From positions 1 to 64,000 of the forward strand of contig CALSPD010000020.1 of the NCBI GenBank assembly GCA_943788145.1: a stretch of DNA of 64,000 bases, written 5' to 3'. Of the stretch, positions 44,730-54,810 are shown piece after piece; position 1 is the first letter of the stretch; each line of letters begins with the position of its first letter. The translations under genes and the position numbers were made by a program. Under the pieces are notes generated by a model. That model was not told the origin of the DNA. It did not search any database and saw nothing but the letters and a program-made list of their open reading frames with translations. This DNA is from an uncultured Flavobacteriales bacterium. GTDB taxonomy: Bacteria > Bacteroidota > Bacteroidia > Flavobacteriales_G > Salibacteraceae.

Positions 44730-45524
44730 TTATATACAGGTCGTATCTTGATGCAGTTCATTCCAACAATGCCAATTTTCGTCACCAAAAAACACATTAT
44801 CTCGCACACTTCCTGCGGTGGTAGCATCGCTGTAATCAATTTCGATCAACCGGTTATCTGCCTTTAAGTAGATGTCATAAAAAATATCCAACCCAGTCGT
44901 ATCGATTCGTCCATATTGAATATACGATCCATTACCTGCATCATTCGGAATGGAGTTGACATATTTAATGTCATCATGATCCGAATCAAGTTCATTATTC
45001 CATGTTATGTCTATGTATGGTTGATCGATCACGGGATCGCGAAAAAGGCGCCATGAACCAGACGTGCCGTCTAGTTTTGAAGTTCCTCTGTACCAAAGAA
45101 AATCATTATACTCTCCCTGTTTCGTAATATACATGCGCCATTGCACTTCTCCAGATTGTATCCAACCGTGCAGCTGAGCTGTATAATTCCCTGAATTATT
45201 ATTGTATTCTTTGGTCCATTTCCAAGCACTGATATTCTTGTCCCAAACAGGCTCTACCTCCCGAACTTTATACCATGCAGCCACAGGAATAGCCAAATTC
45301 ACATATAAAATGGTATTCCAAACACCTACATTCAAGGCGGCAAAATTGTAATTTCCCTCGCTTCTTTGAGCACTATTACCGAAGCCACCCATGTCTTGGA
45401 CAAAAGCGTTTTCTGGGGGTAAATCTGGTTGATCTGGAATAGATTCCTCTGTTTCTTTTTTACAACCCGCCATTAACAGCGTTAAAAACAGACCAATGAA
45501 AATGAGGTAATGCTTTGAATTCAT
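44730..45524 (-). CDS. Lipoprotein of unknown function
   Basis: 264 residues, lipoprotein signal MNSKHYLIFIGLFLTLLMAGC (Cys21). No named domain. The rest is beta-rich with repeated aromatic residues (VGVWNTILYVNLAIPVAAWYKV, EVQWRMYITKQGEYNDFLWYRG, IDITWNNELDSDHDDIKYVN), and Cys258 plus Cys263 at the very end may pair. Probably in the outer membrane. Monocistronic and convergent with the oxidoreductase gene. Confidence 0.7.
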   Translation of the reverse strand: MNSKHYLIFIGLFLTLLMAGCKKETEESIPDQPDLPPENAFVQDMGGFGNSAQRSEGNYNFAALNVGVWNTILYVNLAIPVAAWYKVREVEPVWDKNISAWKWTKEYNNNSGNYTAQLHGWIQSGEVQWRMYITKQGEYNDFLWYRGTSKLDGTSGSWRLFRDPVIDQPYIDITWNNELDSDHDDIKYVNSIPNDAGNGSYIQYGRIDTTGLDIFYDIYLKADNRLIEIDYSDATTAGSVRDNVFFGDENWHCWNELHQDTTCI

Positions 45525-45697
45525 GCTTATAGTTTAAGGTTGGAATTTAGGAATAATATCAACATCTAAAAGAAAAACGAGAGTCGTGACTTATTCAAAC
45601 GTTGTCAAATCAAACAAATCGATTTTACTCAATCTATTGCACCAACGCACTAATAATCAATTGTATAAGGTGCATTTTTACTTAGCTTTGAAGTGGA

Positions 45698-46192
45698 ATG
45701 AAAAGAGTCGTTTGGATTTCTATTATCATATTGCTATTGTTTTCGGTGTTTGGCCTATGGTATTGGCTAACATTTAGAATGATGCCAGCCGTGGAATTTG
45801 AATTAGGTGATGACTCTGCTCCGCAAAGTTTGCTGATCGCCTATCAAGGCAGCACTTATAAACACGATGTCATCGAAACCGTAGTTACTCACTTTTCCGC
45901 TAACGATTTGTACATCAAGGCTATTGACATAAATCAATTGGATCAGATTAAAACAACCGATTGGTCGGCCATTTTCATTTGTCACACCTGGGAAATTTGG
46001 CAACCACCGAAAGCCATTGAAGCCTTTCATTCTGCCCACGCAGGTTTGGACAATTGTGTTTACCTGACCACGTCAGGTGACGGTGGATATCACATAAAAG
46101 GGGTTGACGCCATCACATCTGCTTCGCTCCTCTCAGATACTAAGTCGGATGCTGATTCGGTCATTGCTCGAATAGATCGATTGCTGCTTTAA
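45698..46192 (+). CDS. Membrane-anchored flavodoxin-like protein
   Basis: 164 residues. One N-terminal transmembrane helix (VVWISIIILLLFSVFGLWYWLTF). The rest has a flavodoxin-like alternation: SLLIAYQGSTYKHDVIETVVTHF, DWSAIFICHTWEIWQPPKAIEAFH, CVYLTTSGDGGYHIKGVDAI. The S-G-D-G-G may sit at the phosphate site. No FMN loop can be proven. Function unknown. Confidence 0.6.
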   Translation: MKRVVWISIIILLLFSVFGLWYWLTFRMMPAVEFELGDDSAPQSLLIAYQGSTYKHDVIETVVTHFSANDLYIKAIDINQLDQIKTTDWSAIFICHTWEIWQPPKAIEAFHSAHAGLDNCVYLTTSGDGGYHIKGVDAITSASLLSDTKSDADSVIARIDRLLL

Positions 46193-46305
46193 CGAAAGCA
46201 GCGGTTTGATACTATTCCTCTTGAGCCAAGGTTTAAAAATTCTTAACCTTCAGGCTAAGAATTTGCACATAACTTCGTTCTTGCTTCAAAACCATTTGAA
46301 TCAAT

Positions 46306-46854
46306 ATGCGTAGAAAAAGATTGCTTTCGTTTACTTGCCTGATGTTGTTCGTTATTTTCAACACGCTAGCTCAAGATATTGAAACCGCACCTTTTGAATC
46401 TGTGCCAGATGAACCTAAGCCAACATTAAAGGAACGTGTTTATTTCGGGGGTAATTTAGGTGCACAATTTGGCAATTACACGATGATAAATGTTGCGCCA
46501 TTGGTCGGTTTTAAGATTAATCAGAAATGGTCGGTAGGCAGCCAGATAACCTATAGTTACATTAAAATCAATAATCTCAGCTTCCAAGATCACATTTATG
46601 GGGGTTCGTTGTTTACGCGATATTTCATTTTCAAAAACTTTTTCGCCCATACCGAATACGAAGCCCTAAATGGAAATTGGAAAGGAACGGGCGAGCGATT
46701 CAATGTGAACAGCTTATTCGTGGGTGGCGGCTATTTATATAAGTTTTCTAATCGAGCCGGACTCGGTATCTCCGCGATGTTTAATGTCCTTCCATCAACC
46801 TATAGTCCATATAGAAATCCAATTATCAATGCTGGTTTCACCTTTGGATTATAG
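46306..46854 (+). CDS. Small outer-membrane beta-barrel protein
   Basis: 182 residues, signal peptide MRRKRLLSFTCLMLFVIFNTLAQ. Eight or so amphipathic strands (VYFGGNLGAQFGNYTMINVAPLVGFKINQKWSVGSQITYSYI, DHIYGGSLFTRYFIF) and a terminal aromatic-rich strand ending NAGFTFGL, the barrel-assembly signal. Opacity/OmpW-like size. Role unknown. The 113-base gap before it holds no clear promoter. Confidence 0.8.
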   Translation: MRRKRLLSFTCLMLFVIFNTLAQDIETAPFESVPDEPKPTLKERVYFGGNLGAQFGNYTMINVAPLVGFKINQKWSVGSQITYSYIKINNLSFQDHIYGGSLFTRYFIFKNFFAHTEYEALNGNWKGTGERFNVNSLFVGGGYLYKFSNRAGLGISAMFNVLPSTYSPYRNPIINAGFTFGL

Positions 46855-46907
46855 TCCTGTAAATTTCCTAATCGAATAATTAAATTTGACCCTAAACTGA
46901 GTTCCCC

Positions 46908-47396
46908 ATGAATCGAATTGTCTTACTTGCCCTTTCTTGTTTCCTTTTAAATCCATTAGTTTCTATTTCTCAAGAGCCTACTGCCTGTGGGACCATGCTC
47001 GAGAGCATCGAAGCCGCTTCCATTGATGAGTTAGGAGCCGACTTTCAAAGACTACAGTCTTATGGTAATCCTTATTGCGACACTACAAATAGTGATTTAC
47101 ATAAGATGATGGAAGAACTTGCAAAGAAGCTTACAGCTGCTAATTCAAGCCCTGATGCCGTTGTAACTCAATTAGGCGAACCTTATTATAGAGGTGCCCT
47201 TTCAGACTATGAAAATCAAAAGGTTACTGTTGGTAGAGGTGGAAAAATGTTGGGAAAATCCTTACCACCTCAATACAAAATACCTGCAGGCGATTATTAT
47301 GTCGTTTATCTATGGCGCGACAAGGACTATTTGATCTTTGGATTCAATGCCGAAAAAGCCACTGCTTATAAGTGGTGGGAAAAGGGAAACTACTAA
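46908..47396 (+). CDS. Exported protein with SmpA-like region, unknown
   Basis: 162 residues, signal peptide (LLALSCFLLNPLVSIS). Followed by PTACGTMLESIEAASI and later ITQLGEPYYRGALSDYENQKVTVGRGGKMLGKSLPPQYKIPAGDYYVVYLWRDKDYLIFGFN, whose VxQLGEP...YYVVYxWRxxxYLxFxFxxxK resembles the BamE/SmpA type fold. Two Cys in the first half may pair. A TAAATTTG (46881-46888) fits a -7 element just before the start. Confidence 0.6.
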   Translation: MNRIVLLALSCFLLNPLVSISQEPTACGTMLESIEAASIDELGADFQRLQSYGNPYCDTTNSDLHKMMEELAKKLTAANSSPDAVVTQLGEPYYRGALSDYENQKVTVGRGGKMLGKSLPPQYKIPAGDYYVVYLWRDKDYLIFGFNAEKATAYKWWEKGNY

Positions 47397-48879
47397 ACCG
47401 CTTCGAAATAATCGGCAATTTTTCTGTCATTGGCTAACCTTGGAAGCTTGTTTTGACCTCCAAGTTTACCAATGGAGTCCATATACAAATTAAAGCTACC
47501 ACGCTTTAGTTGATGAATTTTTAGCGGTTGAAGCACCTTCCCGTCAATAAGGTCTTTATAATAGGAGTTTCGCTTTCGAAGCTCCTCATCCAAGCCTAGG
47601 GCAAAATCATTCGATAGAGCTTGCTCGGTTTCAATAAACCATTCGTGATAAGGAAGTCCTTCCGTAGGTTTCACATGAGGTGGCAACGTGAAACTCGCAA
47701 ACATTAAGCCCAAACTTTCGCGATGCCTCCACCATGGCCTGCTCAACTTCATCGGCTATTACGTGTTCGCCAAACGCGGAAATAAAATGAGCCACTCGAC
47801 CCGTTACCGTAATTCGGAATGGCGTTAAGGATATAAACTTCACTGTATCACCAATAATATAGCCCCAAAGTCCACTAGACGTATTTAATACAATGGCGTA
47901 TTGGGTGTTTAGCTCGACCTCCTCTAAATGCAGTCTTGAAGGCTTTTCGTTGTGAATTTCATCTAATGGAATGAACTCATAGAAAATGCCGCCAGCTAAA
48001 TTTAAAAGCAATCCATCTTCATGTTGTGTGTCTTGAAAAGCGATAAATCCTTCCGAGGCCGGATAGGTCTCGATGCTGTCCACTTGGTGGCCTATAAGCT
48101 CCTTAAAAATGGCCCGGTAGGGATCAAAATTCACCCCACCATGGGCAAATAGAGTAAAGTTTGGAAAGATTTCAGCTACGGTCTTTTTACCTGATTTCTG
48201 CAATAAACGCTCAAAATACATTTGAACCCACGGAGGAATGCCGCTAATTAAACGCATGTCCAGATGGATAGTTTCATCGACAATAGCATTGATCTTTTTC
48301 TCCCAATCTTGCATGTTGTTTGTTTCCCACGAAGGCATTCGATTGCGTTGCAAATAGTTTGGAACATGGTGCGCAACGATGCCAGAGAGCCGTCCAATGC
48401 TAATTCCATTCTTCTCAATCAATTCAGGACTTCCTTGCAGAAAAATCATTTTACCATCAACAAATTGGCTGTTGCCTGTTTCGTTAACGTAGCAAAGAAG
48501 GGAATTACGGGCAGCGGCAATTTGGGCTTTAATACCATGATCCGTCATGGGAATATACTTCGTACCTGAAGTTGTTCCAGATGTTTTACAGAAATATGCT
48601 GGCAGCCCCGGATAGAGAATATTTCTTTCTCCATTTTGAATCCGCTCGATGTGTCCTCGAATGGCTTCATAATCACCCAATGGCACGGCTTCTTTCCAAT
48701 CCGATTTGGATCGAATTTCATCAGCTCTTATCTCCTCTCCAAACACCGTAATGGCGAGCTGATTTCGAAGAAATTCATACGTTTTTTAATTGAGATTCAA
48801 TCGGTTTACCAGCCCATTTTTTGATGATAGAAACATCGCGTTTAGCTAGAATTTTCGCACCGATTGATTTTATACTCAC
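47393..48879 (-). CDS. GH3 auxin-responsive promoter family protein (two frameshifts)
   Basis: About 494 residues when repaired, from GTG at 48879 (MSIKSIGAKILAKRDVSIIKKWAGKPIESQLK). One extra A in the run 48782-48787 (plus-strand T) breaks the N-terminus, and one extra base near 47682-47684 breaks the C-terminus; joining gives EFHVPPHVKPTEGLPYHEWFIE. The ANL adenylate-type fold marks are KTSGTTSGTKYIPMT (P-loop), IETYPASEGFIAFQDT and the DGLLLNLAGGIFYEFIP. Bacterial GH3 proteins are acyl-adenylate/amide synthetases of unknown substrate. Plant members conjugate hormones with amino acids; no such claim is made here. Confidence 0.88.
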
Positions 48880-48896
48880 AAAACGAATTTAGCTTA

Positions 48897-49463
48897 TTAA
48901 AGCACTCCGATATTGGATCGGAAAAGTTTCACAGCAATCGCCAATAGGATTATTCCAAAGACTTTTCGGATTACCGCGATTCCAGTCGGCCCCAACAAAT
49001 GCTCGATTTGCTTGGTTGTTTTCAATACTCCATAAACCAATATGACATTGATAACGATAGCTACGATAATGTTTTGCACTTCATATTCCGCCCGAAGCGA
49101 AATCAACGAAGTCATGGTTCCAGCTCCAGCAATTAAAGGAAAAGCAAGCGGTACAATCGATGCGCTCGTTGGCATTTCATCACGATAAATTCGAATGCCA
49201 AGGATGAGCTCAAGGGATAGAAAAAACAAAATGAAAGAGCCTGCAATCGCAAACGAATTAATATCTATCCCAATCAACTGAAGTATTTCCTCTCCTAAGT
49301 ATAAGAAGGCCACCATGATAATTAAAGAGACGATACTCGCTTTACCACTTTGAATGTGACCAACTTTTTGTCGAAGTTGAATAATAATCGGAATGGATCC
49401 GATGATATCAATAACCGCGAAAAGCACCATGGTTGCTGTGCTTATTTCCTTAATATTAAACAT
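48897..49463 (-). CDS. MarC-family membrane protein
   Basis: 188 residues, six hydrophobic helices. VLFAVIDIIGSIPIIIQL, FLSLELILGIRIYRDEMPTSASIVPLAFPLIAGAGTMTSLISL and KVFGIILLAIAVKLF fit the MarC/YhcE family, where PLAxPLIAGPGT is the conserved stretch. Small-solute transport has been suggested but not shown. Follows the GH3 gene in order on the minus strand, 18 bases upstream of its start. Confidence 0.88.
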   Translation of the reverse strand: MFNIKEISTATMVLFAVIDIIGSIPIIIQLRQKVGHIQSGKASIVSLIIMVAFLYLGEEILQLIGIDINSFAIAGSFILFFLSLELILGIRIYRDEMPTSASIVPLAFPLIAGAGTMTSLISLRAEYEVQNIIVAIVINVILVYGVLKTTKQIEHLLGPTGIAVIRKVFGIILLAIAVKLFRSNIGVL

Positions 49464-49633
49464 AATGGGGCGTTTTTTTTTGGCCGCGCGAAAGTAGTTC
49501 TATTCTATGTTATTATCTAGCAAATCAAGCTTCAAATTGTGAGCTCTAAATCTGTCGTTTCTTTAGGCTAAAATCACAACTCCTATTTGTGCCTATTCGT
49601 GTGAATCTAACAATCCTTATAAATCATCAACCT

Positions 49634-51074
49634 TTAATCCATGATGTTGACCTGATCTCTGCTCATGATTTTCTCAATTTCAGAAATTGTTTTTGGAGCG
49701 CCAGCGCTCAAAACCTTTGCTGGGCCATCAGTAATGAGCAAATCATCCTCAATACGCACATAAATATTCCACCATTTCGGATCGCAAGGTGATCCTTCTG
49801 GAATATAAATACCCGGTTCAACAGTGATTACTTCGCCTGGTTTTAAAGAGCTATAAATTCCAGCGTCATGCACATCTAGTCCCAAATAGTGGCTGGTTCC
49901 GTGTATAAAGTAATTGCCGATGTCTCCCCATTCTGTAATGATTCCAAGTTTGATTAATCCTTTACCTATGGTTCGATAGGCTTCTTCATGCGGAGTCCAG
50001 AATTTATAACCCGGTGTGGCGTAACGAATGGCCACGGTTTGTGCATCGAGTACAACGTGATAGACAGCCGCCTGCTCGTCAGAAAATATGCCATTCACAG
50101 GAACCGTTCGAGTGATGTCGGCCGCATATCCCTCATATTGAGCTCCGATATCCATAATAATCATATCCCCTGGGATTAATAGGGATGAATTCTCGGTATA
50201 GTGCATGATGGCACCATTTCTTCCTGAAGCTACAATGGATGGAAACGCCTCGGCATCGGCTCCATTCGAAAGAAAGGTATATTCAATTACAGCCTGTATT
50301 TGATACTCTGTCATTCCACCGCGAATCGCTCGCATGGCATTCTTTTGAGCTTCACAAGTAATATCAACCGCTCGTTGTATCATGGTGATTTCTTCAGCGC
50401 TCTTTCGTTGTCGAATAAATCCAATCAAATCCTCGGTCTCATTGACTTTGGATGTACGCTGCGCTCGATCTAGTTTAGCATTAAAATGCTTTTTCATGCT
50501 CATCAAATCGCCCGCATGTTCCATATTATCTCGCTCGATGTGTTGACTTTTATTACTGCCTATATATTCAAGTCGCTCCCAGGGTAGATCCAAGTTTTTA
50601 AAATCTGTGTTTGGAAGAACATTTAATATGGCACTCACATCTCGAGCTCCTTCTAAACCGATCATTTTACCCGTCCATTGTTCCTTTTTTGCATCCTTCG
50701 TTTCTACAAATAAGATTTCATTCGTGTTTACACCAGCGATTTTATGCTTCTCCTTGAAAATGATGACCATGGCATTCGCTTCTTTTATGCCGGGTGAAAT
50801 AGAAAAAATCAGGGTCTTGATGAAATGGATAATCAATGTCGTTTGAGCGCTGCTTTTGAGAGGCAGAGAACAATACGATCATGGAACTATCTGGCATGGT
50901 ATCTCTCAATCTCTCTCGGTTCTTGAGAAAAAATGCAGGAGACAATTCCTCGTCAATTACGGGTAAGTGAGCCAACTTGAAGGTCGATTCATCTAGTGGT
51001 TTTTGCGCTTGGACAGACATTATACTGGCCAATCCTAAGATCATTAAACCAAAAGGGCGTATTTTATTCAACAT
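49634..51074 (-). CDS. Xaa-Pro aminopeptidase, exported (one frameshift)
   Basis: About 480 residues from ATG at 51074, which starts a signal peptide (PFGLMILGLASIMSVQAQ). An extra base in the G run 50792-50794 shifts the frame; removal joins DPDFFYFTG to IKEANAMVIIFKEKHK. The C-terminal pita-bread domain has all metal ligands: DIGAQYEGYAADITRTVPVNG (two Asp), FIHGTSHYLGLDVHDAG (His), VEPGIYIPEG (Glu) and RIEDDLLIT (Glu). Cleaves X-Pro peptides with two Mn2+, in the periplasm here. N-terminal domain is the usual creatinase-like half. Confidence 0.9.
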
Positions 51075-51147
51075 ACTACAAAGCAAAAGCCTTGTAGCCC
51101 CGACAAAACTTGAAGTTTGAGCAATTACTAACTTCGGAAAGTGAAAA

Positions 51148-51183
51148 GCAAAAAAAAAAGGGTCGTCCTTTTGGACGACCCTT
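51148..51183 (-). terminator. Rho-independent terminator of rpmB
   Basis: AAGGGTCGTCC-AAAA-GGACGACCCTT on the minus strand (stem 51158-51168 with 51173-51183), followed by about ten U. Eleven perfect pairs. Confidence 0.93.
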
Positions 51184-51204
51184 ACCAATTGTTTGGTGAA
51201 ATTC

Positions 51205-51438
51205 TTAAGAAAGGTAACCCTTTTCTTTTGCTTCTTTCAAGCAAGCACTAATGCCTTTTTTATTGATATTACGAATACCAGCTGCACTTACTTTTAATTC
51301 GATCCACTTGTCTTCTTCTGGAATGAAGAAACGCTTCTTTTGAAGATTAACATGAAATCGTCTTTTCGACTTAGCGTTTGAATGCGAAACTGTGTTTCCT
51401 GTCTGTGCGGTCTTTCCTGTAATTTGACAAGCTCTCAT
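51205..51438 (-). CDS. rpmB: 50S ribosomal protein L28
   Basis: 77 residues, the normal size. MRACQITGKTAQTGNTVSHSNAKSKRRFHVNLQKKRFFIPEEDKWIELKVSAAGIRNINKKGI carries the L28 signature (C-x-x-TGK, GNxVSHSxxKxKRxFxxNLQ). Part of the large ribosomal subunit. In many Bacteroidota rpmG follows, but here a strong terminator follows within 22 bases, so L33 is elsewhere. Confidence 0.97.
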   Translation of the reverse strand: MRACQITGKTAQTGNTVSHSNAKSKRRFHVNLQKKRFFIPEEDKWIELKVSAAGIRNINKKGISACLKEAKEKGYLS

Positions 51439-51481
51439 GACTATCTGTATTTCCTTCTGTTAATCCTTAAAAATCGGGCTG

Positions 51482-51489
51482 CAAATATA
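51482..51489 (-). promoter_or_regulatory. Possible -7 element of rpmB promoter
   Basis: On the minus strand TATATTTG matches the Bacteroidota TAnnTTTG box and lies 44 bases before the rpmB start, between the cinA stop and rpmB. No convincing -33 TTG is seen at 19-base spacing, so it is tentative. Confidence 0.4.
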
Positions 51490-51494
51490 GATCA

Positions 51495-52778
51495 TTATTC
51501 TTTTATAAATAGCGAATCTATTTCAGATATTTTTACGGTCTTAACAATTTCTTTTCGGAGTAGTTGTAATGCCTGAAGGGCAGTTTTTCGAATGTTTCGA
51601 TCACGCTTATCACCCATATAAAACCGTTGTGCATAAGTGCCCAATGGCCCCGAAACACCTATCCATACTGTTCCCACTGGTTTATCAGGCGTTCCACCGT
51701 CCGGTCCTGCGATGCCCGTGGAAGCCACGGCAAAGTCAGTTTTATATAACTCTCTAACCCCTTGCGCCATTTGCATAGCAACAATTTCGCTCACGGCTCC
51801 AACCTGTTCTAAATCGGCCTTATTAACACCCAACACCCTCGTTTTCGCTTCATACGAATAGGTAGTGGCCGAACCCATAAAATAGATGCTGCTCCCAGGA
51901 ACTGAAGTTATTAAATGCGAAATATAGCCTCCCGTGCAACTTTCCGCAACGGAGAGGCTGTAGCCAAATTTGGTCAACAGTCGCCCTACAACTAATTCGA
52001 GTGTGTCTCGTTCAAAACCAAAAGCGTGATCCGAAATAAGCGGCAATAGCTCATTTACTTTATCGCTAATTCCCTGCATATTTTCCTTAGCAAAATCTGA
52101 TGTTGAGCTTAATCTAAGCCGCACCGCACCTGGAGATGGCAAATAAGCGAGCTTGATGTTTTTTTCTACCAAACTTGCTTCCCAGTCGGTGATTTTCTCC
52201 ATGAGCGAACTTTCACCGATGCCTTGGGTCAGAATGGTTTTGTGAACAATGTTTTGGAGTTTAAATTTTGTTCTAATCTTAGGAATGGCTTGTTCAGAAA
52301 AAATATGCTTCATTTCAAAAGGCACTCCTGGCATACTTATATATATACGTCCTTCTTTTTCGAACCACATACCCGGAGCCGTTCCCAACATATTAGCAAG
52401 CACTTGGCATTTTTCAGGAACTCGAGCTTGATCTAAGTTTACTTTAGGCATGGGTATAGCTCGAAGCGCAAAATGATCCTTAACACGTTGTTCCACTTTT
52501 TCATCCACTCTCCATTCAGAATCAAACCATTGTGCCAAGGTATATTTAGTAATATCATCCTTCGTAGGCCCGAGCCCACCCGTCATAAGCACAAGACTTA
52601 CATCCTTGGGAACATCATTCAAAGCTCCTTGAATGGCTTCGGAAGTATCCGAAATACTAAAGATTGAATCGACCGAAATTCCTAAAACGTTTAATTCTGT
52701 TGCCAACCAAGCGGAATTGGTATCGATGATTTGGCCAATCAATATTTCGTCACCAATCGTAATAATTTGAGCTTTCAT
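51495..52778 (-). CDS. cinA: CinA-type protein (MoCF domain plus PncC-type nicotinamide-nucleotide amidase)
   Basis: 427 residues. Residues 1-170 are the MoCF_biosynth domain (AQIITIGDEILIGQIIDTNSAWLA, SLVLMTGGLGPTKDDITK); the C-terminal ~160 residues are the amidase (LSVAESCTGGYISHLITSVPGSSIYFMGSATTYS, STGIAGPDGGTPDKPVGTVWIG) with the nucleophile in AESCTGG. Together they process nicotinamide nucleotide for NAD recycling; the protein also has a competence-linked name by history. Length is that of full two-domain CinA. Confidence 0.95.
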   Translation of the reverse strand: MKAQIITIGDEILIGQIIDTNSAWLATELNVLGISVDSIFSISDTSEAIQGALNDVPKDVSLVLMTGGLGPTKDDITKYTLAQWFDSEWRVDEKVEQRVKDHFALRAIPMPKVNLDQARVPEKCQVLANMLGTAPGMWFEKEGRIYISMPGVPFEMKHIFSEQAIPKIRTKFKLQNIVHKTILTQGIGESSLMEKITDWEASLVEKNIKLAYLPSPGAVRLRLSSTSDFAKENMQGISDKVNELLPLISDHAFGFERDTLELVVGRLLTKFGYSLSVAESCTGGYISHLITSVPGSSIYFMGSATTYSYEAKTRVLGVNKADLEQVGAVSEIVAMQMAQGVRELYKTDFAVASTGIAGPDGGTPDKPVGTVWIGVSGPLGTYAQRFYMGDKRDRNIRKTALQALQLLRKEIVKTVKISEIDSLFIKE

Positions 52779-52830
52779 TCCGGGCTAAAGCTATCAAAAT
52801 GCTTTAGGTTTGGACGCTGAATTTTTCAAC

Positions 52831-53706
52831 ATGACGACTCAAGAAACTGAATTAATCCTTAACCCAGATGGCAGCGTTTACCACCTTCATCTAAAAGCTG
52901 AACACGTTGCCGATCATGTTATTTTGGTTGGCGATCCGGCTCGCGTAGAACGCATTAGTGGTTTTTTTGACCGCATTGAACACAAGATTTCTAACCGCGA
53001 ATTCACCACACATACAGGTTATTTTAATAATACCAGAATCACGGCCATATCAACAGGAATCGGCACAGATAATATTGACATCGTTGTGAATGAACTTGAC
53101 GCTGCTGTTAACATCGACCCAATAACTCGGCAGCCAAACAAAGCACTAAGAAGCTTAAATCTTATCAGGCTTGGAACGTGCGGAGCGTTGCAAGCGCACC
53201 TAGAGGTGGATAGTATAGCGGTAACTCAAACAGCGATTGGTTTAGACGGGGTAAAACACTTTTATAGAACGATCACAACTCCATCGGAGCATGCACTGGA
53301 GGAAGCTTTTATGGATCACATGCAGCTTGAAGCCCGTATGAATCAACCCTATGCAGTTGATGCAAACGAAACGCTGCTGGACTTGTTTTCTCATATTGGA
53401 ACGTTGGGTATCACCATTACGGCCAATGGTTTTTTCGGACCGCAAGGGCGACAGCTTAGGATTCCATTAGCTATGCCCGCAATTAATGAATTGTTGACTT
53501 CATTTTCACACAAAGACGCTCAGATCATAAACTATGAAATGGAAAGTTCTGCACTTTACGCCATTGGTCGAGCCTTAGGTCATCGCTGTCTATGCCTGTG
53601 TGTCGTTATCGGCAATCGACTGGCCGGAAAATTCAGTAAAGACTATCATCCAGCTATAGATTACTTGATCAAAACAACTCTAACAACTTGTAGTTCTGAT
53701 CGTTAA
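52831..53706 (+). CDS. Nucleoside phosphorylase (uridine phosphorylase-like)
   Basis: 291 residues from ATG 52831 (MTTQETELILNPDGSVYHLHL); a TTG 21 bases earlier is less likely. Purine/uridine phosphorylase fold: HVILVGDPARVERISGFF, ISTGIGTDNIDIVVNEL, IRLGTCGALQ with the phosphate-binding GTCG, and INYEMESSALYAIGRALGH with MESS as the ribose-binding MExxA/S. Splits nucleosides with phosphate for salvage. Divergent from cinA. Confidence 0.88.
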   Translation: MTTQETELILNPDGSVYHLHLKAEHVADHVILVGDPARVERISGFFDRIEHKISNREFTTHTGYFNNTRITAISTGIGTDNIDIVVNELDAAVNIDPITRQPNKALRSLNLIRLGTCGALQAHLEVDSIAVTQTAIGLDGVKHFYRTITTPSEHALEEAFMDHMQLEARMNQPYAVDANETLLDLFSHIGTLGITITANGFFGPQGRQLRIPLAMPAINELLTSFSHKDAQIINYEMESSALYAIGRALGHRCLCLCVVIGNRLAGKFSKDYHPAIDYLIKTTLTTCSSDR

Positions 53707-53763
53707 CGCAATTAACACTCGATGTGTTAAAAGCTCGGTTTAGGTAAATATTTTCCGCTTTGA

Positions 53764-54660
53764 ATGGCCTTAGCTTTGACCTGCGTGAATGCAGATCGAC
53801 AAATAGAAGCCCTAATACATTTACTGGAGGATCCGGATGACGGGGTATATACCCATGTTCGAACTCAGATAGTATCCTTTGGTGAGGAAATAATTCCAAG
53901 CTTAGAAACGGCCTGGGAAACAAACCTTTTTGGCATGCTCTTCCAAAACAGGATTGAACAACTGATTCACGACATCCAATTTGAATCGCTACTTCGACAC
54001 ATTCAAAAGTGGCAAGAAGCTGGAGCCGCCTCACTTTTAGATGGAGTCATATTGATTTCACGCTATCAGTATCCCGATTTTGATGAAGCTGCCATGTTGA
54101 AAACGTTGGAGCAAATCCAACAGGCTGTTTGGCTCGAATTAAATGCGAACCTGACGGCATTCGAACAGGTTAAAGTCATAAACCACATTATTTACGAAGT
54201 CTATGGATTCAATGGGAATACTAAGAATTATCATTCCCCACAGAATTCATTTCTAAATATAGTCCTCGAAACAAAAAAGGGTAATCCATTGAGCTTGAGC
54301 CTTATTTACTCCATAATAGCTCAAAATTTAGATTTACCGATATACGGTGTTAACCTACCTCGTCATTTTGTACTTGCTTACTTAGATCGATTCAGCTTGT
54401 ATAAAACCAACGAAATTGCTGCCACTGAAGTCTTGTTTTATATTAATCCGTTCAGTAAAGGAACTGTTTTTAGCGCAAAAGAAATCGATCACTTTTTAGA
54501 GCAATTGAAACTGGAAAAGGAAGATGGCTATTACCGACCTTGCACAAATGTTGAAATACTTATTCGAGTATTGCATAACCTAGCCTATAGCTACAATAAA
54601 CTTGGCGACATCGAAAAAGAGGATGAGGTGAAGCGCATGATTTCAATTTTAAGCACTTAA
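53764..54660 (+). CDS. SirB1/transglutaminase-like family protein
   Basis: 298 residues starting from TTG at 53764. Core segment NHIIYEVYGFNGNTKNYHSPQNSFLNIVLETKKGNPLSLSLIYSIIAQNLDLPIYGVNLPRHFVLAY is the SirB1-type transglutaminase-like fold, with N-x-PxSLSLIY and PxHFxL; the classical Cys nucleophile is replaced by Ser in NPLSLS. The start may instead lie a little downstream; there is no clear Shine-Dalgarno sequence. Ends with TPR-like LAYSYNKLGDIEKEDEVKRM. Function unclear. Confidence 0.78.
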   Translation: MALALTCVNADRQIEALIHLLEDPDDGVYTHVRTQIVSFGEEIIPSLETAWETNLFGMLFQNRIEQLIHDIQFESLLRHIQKWQEAGAASLLDGVILISRYQYPDFDEAAMLKTLEQIQQAVWLELNANLTAFEQVKVINHIIYEVYGFNGNTKNYHSPQNSFLNIVLETKKGNPLSLSLIYSIIAQNLDLPIYGVNLPRHFVLAYLDRFSLYKTNEIAATEVLFYINPFSKGTVFSAKEIDHFLEQLKLEKEDGYYRPCTNVEILIRVLHNLAYSYNKLGDIEKEDEVKRMISILST

Positions 54661-54810
54661 CCCTTGGTTTTCACTTGCGTTAATTATTCCTTCTAAACTC
54701 AACTCCCAACGAATACAGGAGGAATCTAGGTTTTATTGACTTATATTTGCACCCTCATTTGAAAGATGGCAATTGGCGGTCTTTCTAGGAACTAATTCTC
54801 TCTCAACTTT

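Noticed and set aside
54742..54749. TATATTTG as a full promoter of the desaturase
   Set aside because: No TTG at about 19-base spacing upstream, so it is mentioned only in the gene entry.
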